From NCBI GenBank assembly GCA_964385635.1, contig CAYLPU010000156.1, forward strand, positions 1 to 7,996: a stretch of 7,996 nt of DNA, written 5' to 3'. Position numbers and translations under genes: made by a program. This DNA is from CAYLPU01 sp964385635. Lineage in GTDB: Bacteria; Chloroflexota; Anaerolineae; B4-G1. The notes beneath the pieces were generated by a model. That model was not told where the DNA came from, made no database searches, and saw only the letters and a program-made list of their open reading frames with translations. This document shows, in pieces, positions 4,533-7,996 of the stretch (position 1 is the first letter of the stretch; every line of letters starts with the position of its first letter).

Positions 4533-7192
4533 GGCTGGTCATTCGAGATAGGGTGACGGCGATAGATGATCACAATACCAGTGTCGTAGACAATCTCCAT
4601 CAGTTGGGAGAACTTCGCCAGGCCAGCGGCGGGATAACGCGCTCGCTCAAGGGGCCCGACGTAGACGTAGGATATACCATACTTATCGAGCAGCGTCAAG
4701 ACCTCGTCCAGGGCCACGCTGGTGTACAGGGTCTCAATGTCGAGTTCGCGGCGGGCCTGCTCGTCGTAACTCCCACGCCACTGATGCTCATGGCCAGCCC
4801 AACCGAGGAGCGTGGGCAGGCCGGTATGGGCAGAGACGCGGCCCTCGTATGCGTAGGCTCGGAAGCGATCGCCCGGAGCCTCCAGGATAACCGGAGCGCC
4901 ACTGACGTTCTGGTTGAGCCAGGCGATGGCAATATAGTCGTCCGGCTGCACCTGGGCCAGGTAGGCCGCACCATCAAGCGTGGGCAGGCCACCATACTCG
5001 TGGGCACGGGCAGGGATGCCCAACGCAGGGTAAACCAATCCGGCGGCGATAAGAAACATAACAACAACCACCACCCACCCCCGGCCCCGGCGGGCGAAGA
5101 GCGCCAGCGCGTACGCCCCAGCGACAGCCCACACCACCCAGGTCTGGAAGTAGAACTTGAAGACGGTGTTCATGCGGGTTCCAAATGTGTCGCGCAGGTA
5201 GACGTACTCGACGCTGAGGGCGAGAAGAGCGCCGGTGGCGAAGAGGAGCAGAACAAAGTTGAGAATTGAGGATTGAGAATTGAGGATTGAGGATTGAGAA
5301 TTGAGAATACTGGCTGCTGGTTGCTGGTTGCTCTGCGCTTGTTTCAGGACAAGTACGATGCCAACGAGAAGGGCGACGAGGCCGAGGGCGGTCCAGGGAT
5401 TGAGCAAGCGGGATAGCAGACTTTGCGAGATGAGAGAGCGCGCGCCAGCCACGTCCTCCAGGCCGGGGATAGGCCCGCCTTGCAACCAGGCCGCCAGGTA
5501 GGCCGCCGCTCCCTGTGGGGAGATCAGACCCAGCCGGATGAGAAGTACAGCGAGGCCCAGCACGAAAACCAGCGCGCCGAGGATGCCCAGGGCCACAACC
5601 AGGGTCCACCTGACGATGTCGCGGGCCCGCACGGTGCTCCGCCGCGCCTGGCCGGCGACGAAGACAGCGGCGATGAAGGCGAGCGGCCCGAACATGACCA
5701 GGAACTGGGGCAAGCGAGTAGCGTTGAACAGATTGAGCAGAACGCCGCCAGCCTGGGATTGGAAGCCGATCCAGAAAGGAAGGTAGAGGAGGAGACCCGC
5801 GACGAGGAGGGCGATGAAGAGGAGGGTGGAACGTGAGGCGTGAAACGTGAAGCGTGAAACGTCAAACGTCAAACGTGAAACGTGAAACGTGAAGCGTGAA
5901 ACGTGAGACGTGGTGTGTAGGTGGGCGAGGGCGTAGGCAGCGACGACGACGAAGATGCAGATGGGAAAATCCCACGTGTTGAGGAAGCCCAGGCCGCCGA
6001 GGCAGAGAGCGTAGGCGAGGAACTCCCAGGTTGTAAATGGCAGATGGCGGACGGCGGATGCGCCGACTCGCTGACTCGTTGACTCGCCGACTCGCAGGTA
6101 CAGGTTGAGGGCCAGGGAGAGGGCAAGAAGGACAAAGGGCAGCGCCAGAACGTGGGGGTGCATGTCGCCCAGGATGAAACTGAAGGCAGGAAACTCATCA
6201 ATGACGTGCTGTTCCGCCCCCCAGGGCGTGTAGTCCTGCAACACGCGGGAGGCCTGCCACCACCAGAAGAAACGAGTAGGCACCCAACTGCCCTGGGCCA
6301 AGGGCACCGGCGCAGTGTCAATGCTGCGGATGTCCAGCCAGGCCCAGAAGCGGGCCATGCCAACACCCCGGGCGTGTAACACCTCCAGCAATCCCTCCAG
6401 ATTGCCCATTATGGCCACGAGCAGCGGCCCCAGCAGGCCGCCCAGGATGGCAACCCCCTCCCTCGATCCTGTCCCACGGCCAGTCTCCTTCGAAGATTGC
6501 GCTGATTCGCTGACTCGCTGGCTCGCAACGTCTCCCTGTCTCTCTGTCCCCTTGTCCCCCTCTACGATGAGATTGTAGACCAGGCTGAAGGCCCCCGTGC
6601 AGGTGAGGGCAAAGAGGGTGGCGATGCCCAGGTTGAACGCGATGGCGGGCGGGACAGCCGCCAACCGGGTGATCATGGCGATGATGAGATAACCGAAGTA
6701 ATAGTAGGAGATAGCAAAACCGGAGAGCCAGGGGTCGTGAGGTGGGAAGGTGTCGGAGCGCAGGATGGCGCGCAGGAAAACGATCTCCATCCACTTCTCG
6801 CCACCCGCCGTCTGGATACGGGGCATGTGAGCGCGGACCAGGCACCAGGCGGCGAAGGCGAGGGTGAACACTGCCTCGCTAGCCAGGACTGTGCGCCAGT
6901 GTAGTTGGTTGGTTGGTTGGCCGGCTGGTTGACGGAAGTGGAACCAGACGGCGGCACCGGCAGCAGCAACGAGAGCGATGCCCACCAGGATGCCCCCTGC
7001 TGTGTTGTGCAGCCAGCCAAAGGTGGTCAGAAGCCAGAAAACCCAGCCAGTCAGGAGAAGGCCCAACGGTTTGGAGACACCGTAGCCGCGATCCGGCAGG
7101 TGGCGGAAGAGACGCAGGCAGAACGGAAGCGCTGCCAGGCCAAAAGCCTGGACAACGACGTACCAGCGGAGCGCGAGAAGCACCTGGCTCAT
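4529..7192 (-). CDS. DUF2298 (Chlor_Arch_YYY) polytopic membrane protein
   Basis: Seen: 887 residues with about 15-16 hydrophobic segments. Family landmarks in order: HDPWLSGFAISYYYFGY (152-168), containing the triple tyrosine that names the family; IDEFPAFSFILGDMHPHVLA (331-350); GFLNTWDFP (402-410); YLRDTFGTRMNTVFKFYFQT (665-684); and a soluble tail with GDRFRAYAYEGRVSAHTGLP (774-793) and GWAGHEHQW (797-805). Known: DUF2298 proteins occur in Chloroflexi and Archaea, often beside TIGR03663 proteins; they are regarded as GT-C-like and have no proven reaction. Inferred: a membrane glycosyltransferase or partner in surface glycan assembly. It starts 20 bases after the anti-sigma-like gene and its stop overlaps the next start (ATGA), so it is inside an operon. 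Odd: five hydrophilic loops (about residues 88-97, 211-234, 366-385, 427-456, 619-646) are made of short-period repeats encoded by 7- or 8-base tandem arrays. The reading frame survives all five. Confidence 0.95.
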   Translation of the reverse strand: MSQVLLALRWYVVVQAFGLAALPFCLRLFRHLPDRGYGVSKPLGLLLTGWVFWLLTTFGWLHNTAGGILVGIALVAAAGAAVWFHFRQPAGQPTNQLHWRTVLASEAVFTLAFAAWCLVRAHMPRIQTAGGEKWMEIVFLRAILRSDTFPPHDPWLSGFAISYYYFGYLIIAMITRLAAVPPAIAFNLGIATLFALTCTGAFSLVYNLIVEGDKGTERQGDVASQRVSESAQSSKETGRGTGSREGVAILGGLLGPLLVAIMGNLEGLLEVLHARGVGMARFWAWLDIRSIDTAPVPLAQGSWVPTRFFWWWQASRVLQDYTPWGAEQHVIDEFPAFSFILGDMHPHVLALPFVLLALSLALNLYLRVGESTSQRVGASAVRHLPFTTWEFLAYALCLGGLGFLNTWDFPICIFVVVAAYALAHLHTTSHVSRFTFHVSRLTFDVSRFTFHASRSTLLFIALLVAGLLLYLPFWIGFQSQAGGVLLNLFNATRLPQFLVMFGPLAFIAAVFVAGQARRSTVRARDIVRWTLVVALGILGALVFVLGLAVLLIRLGLISPQGAAAYLAAWLQGGPIPGLEDVAGARSLISQSLLSRLLNPWTALGLVALLVGIVLVLKQAQSNQQPAASILNSQSSILNSQSSILNFVLLLFATGALLALSVEYVYLRDTFGTRMNTVFKFYFQTWVVWAVAGAYALALFARRGRGWVVVVVMFLIAAGLVYPALGIPARAHEYGGLPTLDGAAYLAQVQPDDYIAIAWLNQNVSGAPVILEAPGDRFRAYAYEGRVSAHTGLPTLLGWAGHEHQWRGSYDEQARRELDIETLYTSVALDEVLTLLDKYGISYVYVGPLERARYPAAGLAKFSQLMEIVYDTGIVIIYRRHPISNDQP
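5261..5309. repeat. Heptamer GAGAATT/GAGGATT array inside the DUF2298 gene
   Basis: Seven contiguous 7-base units: GAGAATT, GAGGATT, GAGAATT, GAGGATT, GAGGATT, GAGAATT and GAGAATA. On the coding strand this gives the seven-residue repeat ILNSQSS about three times (residues 629-645), just before a membrane segment. On the opposite strand the same unit would contain TGA in one frame. Confidence 0.92.
5311..5338. repeat. Heptamer TGGTTGC array adjoining the GAGAATT array
   Basis: Units TGGCTGC, TGGTTGC, TGGTTGC and a decayed TCTGCGC follow the GAGAATT array after a single base. They encode about residues 619-628 (AQSNQQPAAS) of the DUF2298 protein, so two unrelated unit families fill one loop. 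Confidence 0.7.
5833..5909. repeat. Heptamer GTGAAAC array inside the DUF2298 gene
   Basis: Eleven contiguous 7-base units with consensus GTGAAAC and variants GTGAGGC, GTGAAGC, GTCAAAC and GTGAGAC: the longest array in the window. It encodes residues about 430-455 with a seven-residue period (words HVSRFTF, HVSRLTF, DVSRFTF, HASRSTL), between two membrane segments. The reverse reading would contain TGA. Confidence 0.95.
6037..6057. repeat. Heptamer ATGGCGG array inside the DUF2298 gene
   Basis: Three 7-base units: ATGGCAG, ATGGCGG and ACGGCGG. They encode the AVRHLPF stretch (about 380-386). The unit resembles the GAATGGC/GAGTGGC part of the array at 1185-1205. The adjoining octamer array starts eight bases away. 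Confidence 0.65.
6065..6096. repeat. Octamer GACTCGCT array inside the DUF2298 gene
   Basis: Four contiguous 8-base units: GACTCGCT, GACTCGTT, GACTCGCC and GACTCGCA. They encode residues about 367-377 (RVGESTSQRVG), with an eight-residue period. The same unit recurs at 6504-6527 and 7718-7741 in the same orientation. Confidence 0.9.
6504..6527. repeat. Octamer GATTCGCT/GACTCGCT array inside the DUF2298 gene
   Basis: Units GATTCGCT, GACTCGCT and GGCTCGCA, possibly preceded by a decayed GATTGCGCT (6495-6503). They encode ASQRVSESAQ (about 223-232). The peptide is close to that of the array at 6065-6096 because both are read in the same phase. Confidence 0.8.
6530..6561. repeat. Octamer GTCCCCTT/GTCTCTCT array inside the DUF2298 gene
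   Basis: Four 8-base units: GTCTCCCT, GTCTCTCT, GTCCCCTT and GTCCCCCT. They lie two bases from the GACTCGCT-type array and encode the charged stretch EGDKGTERQGD (211-221) in the same hydrophilic loop. Confidence 0.75.
6905..6928. repeat. Octamer TTGGTTGG array inside the DUF2298 gene
   Basis: Units TTGGTTGG, TTGGTTGG and CCGGCTGG. They encode about residues 89-96 (PAGQPTNQ), between the third and fourth membrane segments. Same unit family, orientation and reading phase as the array at 4462-4525; both give the word QPTNQ. Confidence 0.8.
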
Positions 7193-7194
7193 TC

Positions 7195-7222
7195 GGTTCC
7201 AGGTCCCCGGTCTCAGGTTTCA
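7195..7222. repeat. Heptamer GGTTTCA/GGTCTCA array across the end of the anti-sigma-like gene
   Basis: Four 7-base units: GGTTCCA, GGTCCCC, GGTCTCA and GGTTTCA. On the gene-sense strand they supply the last residues and the TGA stop of the anti-sigma-like gene, then fill the 20-base gap to within two bases of the DUF2298 start, where the ribosome binding site should be. Confidence 0.7.
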
Positions 7223-7719
7223 GGCGCCGGCGGCGTAGGGGGGAGCACAAATGCAGGTGTTGACGACGGCTCCGCGTCTGCACAGGACATGACCGGCGTG
7301 GGCGTGACCATCGAAGCCAGACTTGCGCCGGAAACGGCGGCGGTGACCGGTGCAGGGACCACCACCACCTCGGGCTGTGACATCTGTGCCGCGACAGCCA
7401 GGCCCAGGAAGTTGGGGACGGACATCATGAGACAGACTGCCAATATGGTGCTGGCGAAAGCGGAAAGACGCCGTCCCGTGACCAGCCGTCGCCGGCTGGC
7501 GAACAAACGTTCTTGCACCGCCCACCACTTCGGCCTCGGCACGGCCACCGCTTCCGCCCCCGCCGTCAACGTGGCTCCGATCTCCCCCTGCAACCAGCGG
7601 TAATCAGCGACAGCGCTGCGACAGCGAGCACACCAACGCAGGTGCTCCGTCACGACTATGCTGACATCTCCCTCGCCAAAGCGGGCTAGTTCCTTTTCCT
7701 TTGGGTGAGTCTTGTTCAT
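7213..7719 (-). CDS. Zinc-finger (zf-HC2-like) anti-sigma-type single-pass membrane protein
   Basis: Seen: 168 residues. The N-terminal domain has H26-x3-C30-x2-C33 (HLRWCARC), the spacing of the zinc-binding anti-sigma domain, followed by SAVADYRWLQGEIG. A basic stretch (SRRRLVTGRR, 75-84) precedes one hydrophobic segment (about 85-111), and the outer tail (112-168) is rich in P, T, S, V and A. Known: zf-HC2 proteins hold ECF sigma factors at the membrane and release them on an envelope signal; they usually follow the sigma gene directly. Odd: no sigma gene is visible in the 277 bases upstream, so either the partner is elsewhere or the protein has another role. The start ATG abuts an octamer repeat with no clear Shine-Dalgarno, and the final codons and TGA stop lie in a heptamer array. 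The 20-base gap to the DUF2298 gene suggests co-transcription. The family call is fairly sure; the function is inferred. Confidence 0.8.
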   Translation of the reverse strand: MNKTHPKEKELARFGEGDVSIVVTEHLRWCARCRSAVADYRWLQGEIGATLTAGAEAVAVPRPKWWAVQERLFASRRRLVTGRRLSAFASTILAVCLMMSVPNFLGLAVAAQMSQPEVVVVPAPVTAAVSGASLASMVTPTPVMSCADAEPSSTPAFVLPPTPPAPET

Positions 7720-7741
7720 CTCGCTAACTCGCTGATTCGCT
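7718..7741. repeat. Octamer AACTCGCT/GATTCGCT array at the start of the anti-sigma-like gene
   Basis: Units ATCTCGCT, AACTCGCT and GATTCGCT; the first shares two bases with the start codon. The family is the same as at 6065-6096 and 6504-6527, in the same orientation. The array occupies the ribosome binding site position, leaving only a weak GCGAG in front of the ATG. Confidence 0.75.
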
Positions 7742-7996
7742 TTTGGCAGTGCCTTAGCCCCACCGACGGGGGTGGCACATCATACGCGTCAACCTAAGAC
7801 AAATGGCCCACGAAAGAAGCCCAGCACGCTCGCCGACCAGCCCCGCCGGGGCATAAAGTGCCCCGGCTACGGAGCTACCACCCCGTAAACGGGGTTCAGG
7901 AGCCCGATTCATCGGGCGGAAGCTCCGTAGCCCGGCGACGCCTGCCCTGAGCCTGCCGAAGGGTCATCGCCGGGCGGCCTTGGCAAGCACAACATA
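7720..7996. other. Gene-free right edge with dense dyad symmetry
   Basis: No credible coding region is seen, and no trace of a sigma factor gene. From the left it holds the octamer array (to 7741), a GC-rich dyad with outer arms GTGCC (7749-7753) and GGCAC (7774-7778), a lone TATGAT (minus strand, 7784-7779) that could be a -10 element but has no good -35 partner, a plain stretch (about 7785-7840), and then the structured repeat at 7841-7975. Confidence 0.6.
7841..7975. repeat. Structured non-coding element with five or more nested or competing stems
   Basis: Exact stems seen: 7845-7853 with 7859-7867 (9 bp, five-base loop); 7865-7876 with 7921-7932 (12 bp), enclosing two tight hairpins at 7880-7895 (7 bp) and 7902-7917 (7 bp); and 7930-7938 with 7967-7975 (9 bp), enclosing CCCT/AGGG arms (7945-7948, 7960-7963). 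The 12-bp stem shares bases with each of the 9-bp stems, so they exclude one another at the edges. The inner GAGCCTGCCGAAGGG segment resembles a word common in dispersed intergenic repeats. Likely a REP- or MITE-like repeat, or the tail of an upstream transcript. Confidence 0.65.

Noticed and set aside
4505..5269. 254-codon open frame on the plus strand
   Set aside because: It is antisense to the conserved C-terminal half of the DUF2298 gene and begins in the TTGG repeat. It is a shadow of biased codon use.
5833..5909. CRISPR array
   Set aside because: The units are contiguous 7-mers with no spacers, lie in a reading frame, and there are no cas genes.
6905..7603. 232-codon open frame on the plus strand
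   Set aside because: It crosses the antisense of two well-supported minus-strand genes and has no membrane, domain or binding-site evidence.
7749..7778. Rho-independent terminator
   Set aside because: A GC-rich dyad is present, but no T-run follows on either strand.

Overview
The window reads as part of a chromosome from a Chloroflexota bacterium, probably of the Anaerolineae or a related class. The reasons are the moderately high GC content, the side-by-side presence of a DUF2298 ('Chlor_Arch_YYY') protein and a TIGR03663/Agl23-type protein (families shared mainly by Chloroflexi and Archaea), and the many short degenerate repeat arrays lying inside reading frames. The taxonomic call rests on family knowledge; no marker gene is present.

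All four genes are on the minus strand and are transcribed right to left. From the right: about 277 bases without a gene, holding a dense set of nested inverted repeats (about 7841-7975). Next comes a small zinc-finger anti-sigma-like membrane protein (7719-7213). After 20 bases follows an 887-residue DUF2298 polytopic membrane protein (7192-4529). Its stop overlaps, as ATGA, the start of a 624-residue GT39/ArnT-like membrane protein (4532-2658). After a 190-base gap comes an Agl23-type (TIGR03663) polytopic protein (2467 to beyond base 1), still open at the left edge after 822 codons and just entering what looks like an NHL beta-propeller repeat.

The three large proteins all look like GT-C-fold, polyprenyl-phosphate-sugar-dependent membrane glycosyltransferases or their partners. 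They probably act together in building or attaching cell-surface glycans. The exact substrate cannot be read from the sequence. The anti-sigma-like gene is probably co-transcribed with them, but no sigma factor gene lies in the window.

The most striking feature is a set of at least ten loci with short, imperfect tandem arrays whose unit is almost always 7 or 8 bases. Several sit in frame in hydrophilic loops of the membrane proteins (five sites in the DUF2298 gene alone, one forming the N-terminus of the GT39-like protein, one in the Agl23-like protein). Others sit at gene junctions, where one supplies a stop codon and another lies directly before a start codon. Because 7 and 8 are not multiples of 3, the encoded peptides repeat every 7 or 8 residues. 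Recurrent unit families always lie in the same orientation, usually the one whose sense strand is free of stop codons. They resemble the heptanucleotide STRR sequences known from cyanobacteria and may be a comparable dispersed repeat system here.
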